In this document: in pieces, positions 1-6,412 of the stretch
How the letters are laid out: each line of letters starts with the position of its first letter
Position numbering within the stretch: position 1 is the stretch's first letter
From: JBFMAE01 sp040756085
GTDB taxonomy: Bacteria; Desulfobacterota; BSN033; UBA1163
Reading direction: 5' to 3'
DNA: 8,538 nucleotides
Assembly (NCBI GenBank): GCA_040756085.1
Contig: JBFMAE010000202.1
Coordinates: forward strand, 1 to 8,538
The notes under the pieces: generated by a model
What the model saw: the letters and a program-made list of their open reading frames with translations, nothing else
Told to the model about the DNA's origin: nothing
The model's database searches: none
Made by a program: the position numbers and the translations under genes

Positions 1-102
1 CGCCTCCGGTTGCTTCCCACCCCGCCTCACGGCGACGCAGTTACCTTTAGCTATCAGGAGCGGGCATCTCCTGAGAAAGGACTTTCACCTTTCTGGTCGC
101 AC
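1..102 (-). mobile_element. 5' end of a probable group II intron (partial)
   Basis: Read on the minus strand, the segment begins at 102 with GTGCGACCAGAAAGG, which matches the GUGYG 5' end and early domain I of bacterial group II introns (compare GTGCGCCCAGATAGG of Ll.LtrB). It continues with a 7-bp stem (54-60 with 68-74) and a short CGCC/GGCG stem (23-26 with 31-34) capped by GTGA, a GNRA tetraloop as expected in domain I. It then runs off the window edge, so the reverse transcriptase and catalytic domains cannot be seen. A second GTGCG lies at 118-114, so the exact junction could be 16 nt further out. I recognise the motif from memory of the family; an old intron fragment is equally possible. 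The open reading frame across 10-336 on the plus strand is an artefact. Confidence 0.62.
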
Positions 103-116
103 CTGCTTGCAGGCGC
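99..116. repeat. Stem-loop at the putative intron insertion junction
   Basis: An 8-bp stem with one G-T wobble (99-106 with 109-116, core CCTGC/GCAGG) spans the putative 5' intron boundary. Class C group II introns insert just downstream of terminator-like hairpins, so this or the palindromes at 121-190 could be the target. The insertion logic is inference. Confidence 0.4.
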
Positions 117-120
117 ACGG

Positions 121-190
121 ATTCCTGTTTTCACAGGAAACTCTGGATTCCTGCTTCCTGAACCTGTCAGGAACAGGTTTCGCAGGAATG
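121..190. repeat. REP-like extragenic palindrome block
   Basis: Nested inverted repeats are visible: TTCCTGT/ACAGGAA (122-128 with 133-139), ATTCCTGC/GCAGGAAT (147-154 with 182-189), TTCCTGA/TCAGGAA (155-161 with 167-173) and AACCTGT/ACAGGTT (161-167 with 173-179). The theme GGATTCCTGC...GCAGGAATGACC is the dispersed extragenic palindrome seen in many deltaproteobacterial and other genomes. It is not coding. Confidence 0.75.
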
Positions 191-332
191 ACCAAGAATG
201 GCGTTTCCCGATTTTTTACCAGATCACCATGAATAAGTTTATTTTTGGTTATTTGGAAATTGGTTTATTGGGATTTATTTGGAGATTGCCTGTCTGCTGC
301 AGGCAGGGGATTGGGTTATTGGAATTTAGATT
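191..332. other. Low-complexity spacer upstream of modB-like gene
   Basis: This stretch is T- and G-rich with degenerate repeats of GGTTATTTGG / GGGATTTATTTGG type. It holds a small hairpin at 287-305 (CCTGTCT with AGGCAGG, one wobble). I see no credible coding potential, no convincing sigma70 or sigma54 promoter and no riboswitch-like architecture. Confidence 0.5.
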
Positions 333-347
333 ATGACTGGAGGTAAA

Positions 348-1124
348 ATGGGTTTTCGTTATACGATGATCGGAGCGGCAGTATGTATTTTTATCTTTTA
401 TCTAGGACTCATCCTCTCCCTTTTCTATTTTGTTGGTGGAAAAGGATTTTGGGACGCTTTAGCGCATCCTTACACTCTATTTTCTATCCGATTGAGCCTG
501 ATCGCTGCAACCATCGCAACATTTTTTGCTGTGCTCATTGGACTTCCATCTGCTTATGCTTTATCTCGCTTCGAATTTGTGGGTAAGCGAATTTTGGATA
601 CATTTTTAGAAATTCCTATGGTCATTTCACCCATCGCCCTTGGCGCCTCTTTCCTCGTCTTCTTCAATACTCCCTTAGGGGAATTAATCCAAAAAAAAGG
701 CATTTTTTTTGTTTTCGAAGTCCCAGGCATTATCTTGGCTCAATTTGCTACGATTGCAGGTCTGGCAACACGATTGATGAAGGCCTCTCTGGATGAAATC
801 TCACCGAGGTATGAAGCCGTAGCTCGATCCCTCGGATCCTCCCCATGGCAGTCCTTCTACCGGGTCACCCTTCCTCTTTCATTTCGGGGACTCCTCGCTT
901 CTATCATCCTTTCCTGGGCAAAGGCATTTGGAGAATTTGGAGCCACGGTCACTCTTGCCGGTGCAATGCCAGGAAAGACGGAAACGATGCCCATTGCCAT
1001 TTTTACTGCTTTAGCCTCTGCCAATATTGACAAGGCCATCGTTCTCATCCTCATCTTAGTGGGCTTTGGGCTCCTAACTCTTTATAGTGTCCGATTGACT
1101 GGAAAAAGATTCCGCTATGATTAG
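348..1124 (+). CDS. modB: Molybdate/tungstate ABC transporter permease (ModB-like)
   Basis: Inner-membrane permease of an oxyanion importer, 258 residues, with several strongly hydrophobic stretches consistent with about six membrane helices. Residues 156-176 carry the EAA loop (EAVARSLG...Q.F..VTLP) that docks on the ATPase, followed by SWAKAFGEFGATVTLAG, the arrangement typical of ModB/WtpB permeases. The family match is seen directly; molybdate versus tungstate cannot be told apart here, and a sulfate-type relative is less likely. The start chosen is ATG 348, behind GGAGGT at 339-344, although the spacing is only 3 nt. An in-frame ATG at 333 has no ribosome site and would add five residues. 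The stop overlaps the ATPase start by 8 nt, so the two are co-translated. The usual substrate-binding gene is not found upstream within the window, where intron and palindrome sequence lies instead. Confidence 0.88.
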   Translation: MGFRYTMIGAAVCIFIFYLGLILSLFYFVGGKGFWDALAHPYTLFSIRLSLIAATIATFFAVLIGLPSAYALSRFEFVGKRILDTFLEIPMVISPIALGASFLVFFNTPLGELIQKKGIFFVFEVPGIILAQFATIAGLATRLMKASLDEISPRYEAVARSLGSSPWQSFYRVTLPLSFRGLLASIILSWAKAFGEFGATVTLAGAMPGKTETMPIAIFTALASANIDKAIVLILILVGFGLLTLYSVRLTGKRFRYD

Positions 1125-2211
1125 GATTGAAGGCCTCACCATCCTTTTTGATTCATTCAAGATAGTAGATCTCAATATCCAAATTGAGGAGGGGGAATTT
1201 CATTTCCTCCTCGGCCCAACAGGGAGTGGAAAAACCCTGATCCTTGAATCCATCATGGGACTACGTAAACCCAAGACGGGCAGGATCTGGATTGGCGATA
1301 GGGAAGTTCAAGGTCTGCCCCCGGAGCATAGAGGGATCTCTTATGTCCCGCAAGATCTGGCCCTCTTCCCACATTTAAAGGTAAAAGAGAACATCCTTTT
1401 TGGAATCAGGGCAAGAGATCTGGACATGAAGATCTATGAAGAATATGTCCACACCCTCGTAGAAGTGATGAAGATCAATCCTCTTCTCGAACGATACCCT
1501 GCCCATCTCAGTGGAGGGGAAAAGAAACGAGTGGCCCTTCTCAGAGCGTTGGCCCCCAAACCGAAACTCCTTCTTCTCGACGAGCCCCTCTCTGGCCTCG
1601 ATTCCCCCATTAAAGCCGATATTCAACATCTTCTAAAAAATCTCCATACCTCCTTTCATACAACTACCCTCTGTGTCACCCATGACTTCGAAGAGGCATA
1701 CTTTTTAGGTGATAGGATAACCATCTTTATGGATGGGAAGATGGAGCAGGTCGGAAAAAGAGATGATGTTTTCTTAAGACCTAAGTCTAAAAAGGTGGCT
1801 CAATTTTTAGGTGCAAAAAATCTCTATCGGGCAAAGGTCCTAAAGAACGAGGAATCTTCTCAACGATTGATCCTCGGGGTCAACGGTCTCAAATTCTCGA
1901 TTCCAATAAGTTTGTATCAGGATAAGGTGGAGGTGGGAAAAGAGGTCGATCTCTTCATTCGGCCTGAAGAGGTGATGATCATCCGTGAAGGGAAACCTAT
2001 AAAGGACTCCTTAAAACGAAATATATTTTTAGTTAAAATTATTGATATTGGCGATAAGAGAAGATATCACACTGTTTACCTTCAAACGATAGAAGGGAAG
2101 ACTCCCATTGAAGTTGCCATCCCCCATTATGCCTTCCGAAATTTGGATCTTTCGATTGGAAAAATTGTTAATGTGGCCCTGAGAGAGGAATCCCTCTGGG
2201 TGATGGAATAA
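1117..2211 (+). CDS. modC: Molybdate/tungstate ABC transporter ATP-binding protein (ModC/WtpC-like)
   Basis: Cytoplasmic ATPase driving the preceding permease, 364 residues. Visible motifs in order: Walker A GPTGSGKT (33-40), Q-loop YVPQD (76-80), signature LSGGEKKR (131-138), Walker B LLLLDEP (151-157) and H-loop histidine 189. From about residue 235 to the end lies a beta-rich regulatory extension of TOBE/MOP type (RAKVL...LFIRPEEVMI...VNVALREESLWVME), which in ModC-like proteins can bind oxyanion and feed back on transport. The start ATG lies inside the last codons of the permease gene. The ATPase core is certain; the substrate is inferred from the permease sequence and from the neighbouring moeA and mobB. 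A sulfate or spermidine-type CUT1-like importer would be the alternative, but the pairing with this permease argues against it. Confidence 0.88.
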   Translation: MIRIEGLTILFDSFKIVDLNIQIEEGEFHFLLGPTGSGKTLILESIMGLRKPKTGRIWIGDREVQGLPPEHRGISYVPQDLALFPHLKVKENILFGIRARDLDMKIYEEYVHTLVEVMKINPLLERYPAHLSGGEKKRVALLRALAPKPKLLLLDEPLSGLDSPIKADIQHLLKNLHTSFHTTTLCVTHDFEEAYFLGDRITIFMDGKMEQVGKRDDVFLRPKSKKVAQFLGAKNLYRAKVLKNEESSQRLILGVNGLKFSIPISLYQDKVEVGKEVDLFIRPEEVMIIREGKPIKDSLKRNIFLVKIIDIGDKRRYHTVYLQTIEGKTPIEVAIPHYAFRNLDLSIGKIVNVALREESLWVME

Positions 2212-2214
2212 GCG

Positions 2215-2237
2215 GGGAACGGTTTAAAACCATTCCC
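2215..2237 (+). terminator. Weak hairpin after modC-like gene
   Basis: GGGAACGGT pairs with ACCATTCCC (one C-A mismatch) just 3 nt after the stop codon. There is no T-run after it, so intrinsic termination would be weak; it may only protect the 3' end. Confidence 0.3.
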
Positions 2238-2344
2238 TACTGGCTGGCCTCTCCATTCCCTCTTTAAATATTCTTGACGAAGCCATCGTTTTATGAGATG
2301 GTTACAACACAGTGATAGGTTTTACAAACAAAAGGAGAAATTGG

Positions 2345-2725
2345 ATGGGCGCCCACAAAGAATTCGCTACCAAAGATGATTTAGAGAAATCCTTAGGAAA
2401 ATTTAAGGGAGAGATTATTCATGAATTTCATCTGATCTCAGAAGGATTGATGGATCATATTAAGCTCTTAGCTGAGGGGCATTCTGGAGTTGTAGAGAGA
2501 CTTGACCGGATGGAAACAAGGTTTAATGGAGTAGAGAGCAGACTTGACCGCGTGGAAAACAGACTTGACCATATGGAGAAAGAGAACGAACGTCAACACA
2601 TAGAGACACGTGCCTTGATTAAAATCTCATTCTCTGAACTTGAAAGGCGTCTTTCAGACCTTGAAACACAGATGAAAGAAATGCAGGAATGGAGGAAACA
2701 GCTTCAAGGTAGGCTTCAGATTTAA
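2345..2725 (+). CDS. Small coiled-coil protein of unknown function
   Basis: 126 residues, highly charged, no signal peptide or membrane segment. I do not recognise a family with an assigned function. After an N-terminal stretch beginning MGAHKEFATKDDLEKSL, roughly residues 50-80 form heptads (VERLDRMETRFNGVESRLDRV in the middle), and a second helical region follows (about 95-124, SELERRLSDLETQMKEM). The pattern predicts an alpha-helical, self-associating protein. The repeat is also visible in the DNA: AGACTTGACC recurs at 2498, 2540 and 2561, spaced by 42 and 21 nt, that is, whole heptads. ATG 2345 is chosen because GGAG (2334-2337) lies 7 nt before it; a GTG at 2312 in the same frame has no ribosome site. 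It stands alone, converging on mobB, and its link to molybdenum metabolism is unproven. Confidence 0.7.
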   Translation: MGAHKEFATKDDLEKSLGKFKGEIIHEFHLISEGLMDHIKLLAEGHSGVVERLDRMETRFNGVESRLDRVENRLDHMEKENERQHIETRALIKISFSELERRLSDLETQMKEMQEWRKQLQGRLQI

Positions 2726-2745
2726 CCTGCCTCTTTTAGGACAGG
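2726..2745. terminator. Hairpin between convergent genes, possible bidirectional terminator
   Basis: CCTGCCT pairs with AGG-A-CAGG (7 bp with one bulged base) directly after the stop of the coiled-coil gene and 46 nt beyond the end of mobB. T- or A-rich sequence follows on both sides but there is no clean T-run, so termination strength is uncertain. Confidence 0.35.
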
Positions 2746-2791
2746 ATCATAAAATTTAAGAAACTTTTTACATTTTCTCGATAGAACATTC

Positions 2792-3448
2792 TCACTTCTC
2801 TTCGTCCTCAATATGAATCTCGATACGTTTAGATTTTTGGCAACCTTTTAAGGATGAAAGCATCCCTTTGACCGTTTTGGTTAGAAAATCTTTGACGAAG
2901 GGGGTCATGGGAATTGGTTTTCCATCCACCCTTAGGACAATCTCTTTTTCTTTTTTCGATTTGAGGAACTCCTTCTCAATAAAGTTGGAAAGCCCCTTCA
3001 TATCATAAAGGTGAAAACAGGGAACACCGACATTAAATTTCTTGTTCGAAACGATCGCGACGAGGTTATCTTTTTTTGAGCAGAGAAGTTCTTTGTGTTT
3101 TTCCCTTCGGAAGATCTCGATCTTAGGTTGGATATCCTTTTTATATCCTTCTGAAAGAATAAGGTCCACGTCCTCAATTAATTTCCCCCGAATCTCATCC
3201 AAAGTTAAGTCCTTCTCCACATCTCGAATTAAGGCTACCTTATTGGGCGATGAGATGACCACCGTATGGGCCCCTGCCTGTTTGTGGCGCCAGCTATCCT
3301 TTCCCTCTTTATCCACTTCAAACCCATGGGTATCGTGTTTCACCGTAGCGACTCGATATCCCCTCCGGGTCAACTCCGGAACCAGTTTTTCGATCAGGGT
3401 CGTCTTTCCACTATCCGATTTTCCAACGATAGAAATAATCGGTATCAC
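2792..3448 (-). CDS. mobB: Molybdopterin-guanine dinucleotide biosynthesis adaptor MobB with C-terminal extension
   Basis: GTP-binding P-loop protein that assists MobA in attaching a nucleotide to molybdopterin; cytoplasmic, about 218 residues. Residues 9-17 are the Walker A (GKSDSGKTT), followed by the MobB hallmark VATVKHDTHGFEVDKEGKDS and later VDLILSEGYK. Roughly the last 60 residues (VDGKPIPMTPFVKDFLTKTV, then a basic and acidic tail) go beyond the minimal MobB fold and resemble an extension I associate with deltaproteobacterial homologues. The start is GTG 3448 or TTG 3451: GGAG at 3461-3458 lies 9 or 6 nt before them. An upstream ATG at 3586 gives a longer frame, but those 46 residues are translated from a palindromic repeat and are not MobB sequence. 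It follows moeA after a 154-nt gap and is probably co-transcribed with it. Confidence 0.86.
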   Translation of the reverse strand: MIPIISIVGKSDSGKTTLIEKLVPELTRRGYRVATVKHDTHGFEVDKEGKDSWRHKQAGAHTVVISSPNKVALIRDVEKDLTLDEIRGKLIEDVDLILSEGYKKDIQPKIEIFRREKHKELLCSKKDNLVAIVSNKKFNVGVPCFHLYDMKGLSNFIEKEFLKSKKEKEIVLRVDGKPIPMTPFVKDFLTKTVKGMLSSLKGCQKSKRIEIHIEDEEK

Positions 3449-3510
3449 CAACTTCCGCTCCTTTTTGAAAAAATTGATTTCTATGGATTCTATCCCGCTT
3501 TTACGCTCAC

Positions 3511-3601
3511 ATGGAATAATGGAATGTTGGAATACTGGAAGATTGTTTTTTTTCAAGGAATTAAACCCAATATTCCATCTTTCCATTATTCCACTATTCC
3601 A
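3511..3601. repeat. Dispersed-type palindromic repeat between moeA and mobB
   Basis: A perfect 12-bp inverted repeat (TGGAATAATGGA at 3512-3523 with TCCATTATTCCA at 3582-3593) encloses further GGAAT/ATTCC iterations and an 8-T run near 3545-3553. Such GGAAT-rich extragenic repeats recur in deltaproteobacterial genomes. Its edge falls 2 nt after the moeA stop. It splits the moeA-mobB pair without an obvious terminator. Confidence 0.65.
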
Positions 3602-3602
3602 G

Positions 3603-4817
3603 TCAAAAGCTTCGGTCCAGCAATTGAACCTTCACTTTCTCCCCTGCCCTGACCATCTCCTGTTCTTCAGGAATGACGATCAGACCATTCGCTTTCACCA
3701 TGGATCGTAAGATCCCCGAACCTTGCTCCCCCGTGGTGGTAACAAAATAGCAACCTTTTTCAAAAGAGACGGATCCTCTGATGAAATGGCGTCTTCCAGA
3801 TTTCTTCCAGATATCCTCTTTCAAGATCGCATTAATAACAGGCCGAAAGAGTTGACGATGGCCCATCATTTTAAGAAGCGAGGGTCTTACGAACTGCTCA
3901 AAAGAGACCATGGAAGAGACGGGATTTCCTGGGAGACCAAAAACTGGTTTTCCTCCGATCGTTCCAAAGGCCAAAGGCCTCCCCGGCTGCATGGCCACTT
4001 TCCAGAAGACCATCTCCATTCCCAGATCGTTCATAACGTCTTTGACGAAATCATAATCACCGACAGAAACCCCTGCCGAAGAGATGATCACATCAGCCCG
4101 AATGCCCTGACGAAGCTTTTCTCCAATGTCTTCTTTCTTATCTTTTGCAATGCCAAGCTGAATAGGGATCGCACCACAATCATTTACCTGAGCAGCCAAG
4201 GTATAGGAATTGCTGGAGACGATCTTGCCTTCATCCAGATCACCGTCCACATCGACCAGTTCCTCTCCGGTGCAGAGGATGGCCACCATCGGCCTTTGAT
4301 AAACAGAGACAAAAGAACGTCCCACTGAAGCAATCATTCCTATCTCTGCCGGACGGATTAAATCCCTTGCAGAGATGACACGGTCCCCTTTTCTTACATC
4401 CTCTCCAGCGTTTCGGATGTTTTCACCAGGAGAAACGGCGTTGAAGATCAAGACGAATCCATCCCCTCTCTCTGTCTCTTCAACAGGGATGACGGTATCC
4501 GCTCCTTGGGGGATAGGAGCACCCGTCATAATTCGAATCCCCTGTCCTCTCTGGAGTCTCTTTTTTGAAATAAAACCTGCCGGAAGATCCTCGATGACCT
4601 CCAGCCTTACCGGATGATCCGGGGAGGCCTTCTGAATATCTTCGGATCTCACTGCATAACCATCCATAGCCGAGTTATCCAGGGGTGGGATATCTCTGCT
4701 AGCGTAAACATCCTCAGCAATCACCCTTCCCAAGGCATCCAGAATAGAGACCTTTTCAACCCCTAAGGGCTGTATGTGTGAAAGAATTTTCTCTAACGCC
4801 TCGTCTACGGTAATCAC
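3603..4817 (-). CDS. moeA: Molybdopterin molybdenumtransferase MoeA
   Basis: Inserts molybdenum into adenylylated molybdopterin in the cytoplasm, the last step of basic molybdenum cofactor synthesis. At 404 residues it has normal family length (E. coli MoeA is 411). Motifs in order: PPLDNSAMDGYAV (44-56), IMTGAPIPQGADTV (96-109), GEEL (184-187), SSAGVSVGDYD (246-256) and GLPGNPVSS (294-302). By analogy with E. coli MoeA, Asp52, Thr98 and Asp254 sit at active-site positions. C-terminal residues from about 325 form the domain IV barrel. The start GTG 4817 gives the expected N-terminus (MITVDEALEKIL); an in-frame stop lies 2 codons upstream, so no longer form exists. There is no Shine-Dalgarno sequence; a TATATT box at 4829-4824 would place the transcript start at the GTG itself. 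mobB follows downstream. Confidence 0.95.
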   Translation of the reverse strand: MITVDEALEKILSHIQPLGVEKVSILDALGRVIAEDVYASRDIPPLDNSAMDGYAVRSEDIQKASPDHPVRLEVIEDLPAGFISKKRLQRGQGIRIMTGAPIPQGADTVIPVEETERGDGFVLIFNAVSPGENIRNAGEDVRKGDRVISARDLIRPAEIGMIASVGRSFVSVYQRPMVAILCTGEELVDVDGDLDEGKIVSSNSYTLAAQVNDCGAIPIQLGIAKDKKEDIGEKLRQGIRADVIISSAGVSVGDYDFVKDVMNDLGMEMVFWKVAMQPGRPLAFGTIGGKPVFGLPGNPVSSMVSFEQFVRPSLLKMMGHRQLFRPVINAILKEDIWKKSGRRHFIRGSVSFEKGCYFVTTTGEQGSGILRSMVKANGLIVIPEEQEMVRAGEKVKVQLLDRSF

Positions 4818-4823
4818 AAATTA

Positions 4824-4852
4824 AATATAACATAAAATAGACCTCATGGAAA
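4824..4852 (-). promoter_or_regulatory. Putative moeA promoter placing the start at the GTG
   Basis: On the minus strand TTTCCA (4852-4847, 4 of 6 to consensus) and TATATT (4829-4824, 5 of 6) are 17 nt apart. The usual +1 falls on or next to the moeA GTG, which has no ribosome site. The -35 match is modest. Confidence 0.45.
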
Positions 4853-4870
4853 TGGAAAGCCTCCCAAGTT

Positions 4871-4898
4871 TTGAGTTAACAACATATTGTGCTATGAT
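4871..4898 (+). promoter_or_regulatory. Extended -10 sigma70 promoter for the sigma54 activator
   Basis: TTGAGT (4871-4876), 16 nt, then TATGAT (4893-4898) with an upstream TGC extended -10 element. The expected +1, about 4904-4906, falls on the ATG at 4903/4906. It is back-to-back with the moeA promoter. Confidence 0.5.
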
Positions 4899-4905
4899 TG
4901 GAATG

Positions 4906-6243
4906 ATGAAGAGAAGGAAACCTGATCAATTTTTCCGTGTCATTTTGAATAGCACTGCTGACGGTGTTTTCACCATTGATAGCGATGGGAAAATCACTTT
5001 TTTGAATAAGGCGGCTGAAGAAATCACGGGGTTTTCAATGAAGGAAGCTCTGGGCCGTTATTGCTTCGACATCTTCAGAGCAGATATCTGCCAAACCCGA
5101 TGTGCCCTAAAGGAGACTTTAAGGACGAAGAAGGAGATAACGAACCGTCCTGTCACCATCCTCAATAAGGAGGGAAAGAAAATTCCCATCAGCATTAGCA
5201 CAGGCGTGTTAAGGAATGAGAAGGGCCAGATCATTGGCGGGGTGGAAACATTTAGGGACCTTTCAACGATTGAGGAGCTTAAAAAAGAACTCTCCCAAAG
5301 GTATACATTGGGCGATATTATCAGTAAGAATCACCTGATCCATGAGATCTTTAATATTCTCCCCGATATCGCAGAAAGCGACAGCACGGTGTTGATTCAA
5401 GGGGCAAGCGGTACAGGGAAAGAACTCTTTGCAAAGGCTATCCACACCCTAAGTCGAAGAAAAACAAAGCACTTCATCAAGGTGAATTGTGGAGCTCTTC
5501 CGGACACATTGCTCGAATCAGAGTTGTTCGGGTATGTGAAGGGGGCTTTCACTGATGCGAAGAAGGACAAGCCAGGAAGATTTGCCCTTGCCAATGGAGG
5601 GACGATTTTCCTCGACGAAGTGGGCGACATGTCTCCTTCCCTTCAGGTAAAGTTGCTTCGGGTACTTCAGGAAAAAGAATATGAACCGTTGGGTTCAGCT
5701 AGTCCCAGGAAGACAGATGTCCGAATCATAGCGGCGACCAACAAAGATCTCTCAAGACTTGTCAGCATAGGTAAATTCCGTGACGACCTTTTTTATAGGC
5801 TCAATGTGGTGAAGATCGAGCTTCCTCCCCTTTCACAGAGGAAAGAAGACATCCCATTGCTGATTAACGCCTTTATCCAGAAATTCAATGCCAGAATGGG
5901 AAAACAGATCTCCGGCATATCTGATGAAGCTCTCCGCTTATTACTGAGATACGATTTCCCCGGGAATGTGAGAGAGCTCGAAAATATCATCGAACATGCC
6001 TTCATTCTGTGTAAAGGGGATCAGATTGATTTGGATTGTCTCCCCAGGGAGCTAACTGGAATTCCAGCCAAAACAGACACCTTTCTTTCCATCAAAGAAG
6101 AAACTCCTTTGGGAAAAGCAGAGGCAGAAGTGATCGAAAAGACTTTGAAGAAATACAATGGAAACCGCATTAAGACAGCCCAGGAACTGGGCATCGACCG
6201 TACGACCCTGTGGAGAAAGATGATAAAGTACGGCCTCATTTAA
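4906..6243 (+). CDS. PAS-domain sigma54-dependent transcriptional activator (AAA+, Fis-type HTH)
   Basis: Enhancer-binding protein that remodels sigma54 RNA polymerase; 445 residues from this start. An N-terminal PAS domain (about 10-120, ADGVFTIDSDGKITFLNKAA) carries Cys53, Cys62 and Cys66, a possible redox or metal site. A short linker helix follows. The AAA+ domain has Walker A GASGTGKE (166-173), the sigma54-contact loop written GAFTDA (213-218) instead of GAFTGA, Walker B FLDEVGD (235-241) and FPGNVREL (351-358). The C-terminus (about 404-445) is a Fis-type helix-turn-helix (TAQELGIDRTTLWRKM). There is no receiver domain, so control is probably by PAS-sensed signal. Longer in-frame ATGs exist (4846, 4852); I prefer 4906 because a good promoter overlaps that extension and no ribosome site precedes any candidate. 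The adjacent sigma54 promoter is its likely target; the D. vulgaris ORP locus has a comparable regulator. Confidence 0.92.
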   Translation: MKRRKPDQFFRVILNSTADGVFTIDSDGKITFLNKAAEEITGFSMKEALGRYCFDIFRADICQTRCALKETLRTKKEITNRPVTILNKEGKKIPISISTGVLRNEKGQIIGGVETFRDLSTIEELKKELSQRYTLGDIISKNHLIHEIFNILPDIAESDSTVLIQGASGTGKELFAKAIHTLSRRKTKHFIKVNCGALPDTLLESELFGYVKGAFTDAKKDKPGRFALANGGTIFLDEVGDMSPSLQVKLLRVLQEKEYEPLGSASPRKTDVRIIAATNKDLSRLVSIGKFRDDLFYRLNVVKIELPPLSQRKEDIPLLINAFIQKFNARMGKQISGISDEALRLLLRYDFPGNVRELENIIEHAFILCKGDQIDLDCLPRELTGIPAKTDTFLSIKEETPLGKAEAEVIEKTLKKYNGNRIKTAQELGIDRTTLWRKMIKYGLI

Positions 6244-6244
6244 A

Positions 6245-6292
6245 AGTTTCAAATATGCAACTTTTATGTTGCATCAGTTTCAATTTCACAAC
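6245..6292 (+). promoter_or_regulatory. Probable enhancer (upstream activator site) for the sigma54 activator
   Basis: A perfect inverted repeat ATGCAAC-N6-GTTGCAT (6255-6274) is centred about 144 nt before the predicted sigma54 start, a normal enhancer distance. A direct repeat, AGTTTCAA at 6245 and 6276, each followed by a CAAC-ending half site, is spaced 31 nt, three helical turns. The palindrome could instead be a weak terminator hairpin for the activator gene, but no T-run follows. No other gene lies in this 166-nt gap. Confidence 0.6.
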
Positions 6293-6382
6293 GTAAAAAC
6301 CGCTCTCTTTCAATAAATCCTGCGACCTACCCATTCATTTAAATTACCGATATTACAAGTCTTTTCTTCCTTTCTTCGTTGC

Positions 6383-6398
6383 TGGCATCCTTTTTGCT
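6383..6398 (+). promoter_or_regulatory. Sigma54 (-24/-12) promoter
   Basis: TGGCATCCTTTTTGCT fits the consensus TGGCACG-N4-TTGCW with GG and GC exactly 10 bases apart; only positions 6 and 7 deviate. It lies directly before the NifX/MrpORP genes and just downstream of a sigma54 activator gene. Predicted +1 is about 6409. Confidence 0.82.
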
Positions 6399-6412
6399 GA
6401 TTAAGTTAGGTG

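Noticed and set aside
10..336. Open frame of 108 codons at the left end
   Set aside because: It runs through intron-like RNA, palindromes and low-complexity spacer; no family resemblance and no ribosome site.
2274..2302. TTGACG resembling a -35 box before the coiled-coil gene
   Set aside because: The sequence at the expected -10 distance (GATGGT) is too poor to support a promoter call.
3042..3710. Long plus-strand open frames opposite mobB and moeA
   Set aside because: They are antisense shadows of genes with clear family motifs and cross the palindromic repeat.
4846..4905. Longer N-terminus of the sigma54 activator from ATG 4846
   Set aside because: No ribosome site, residues do not look like part of the PAS fold, and a good promoter overlaps the stretch. 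It remains possible.
6255..6274. Inverted repeat read as an intrinsic terminator of the activator gene
   Set aside because: The stem is short and AT-rich and no T-run follows; enhancer position and symmetry fit better. Not fully excluded.
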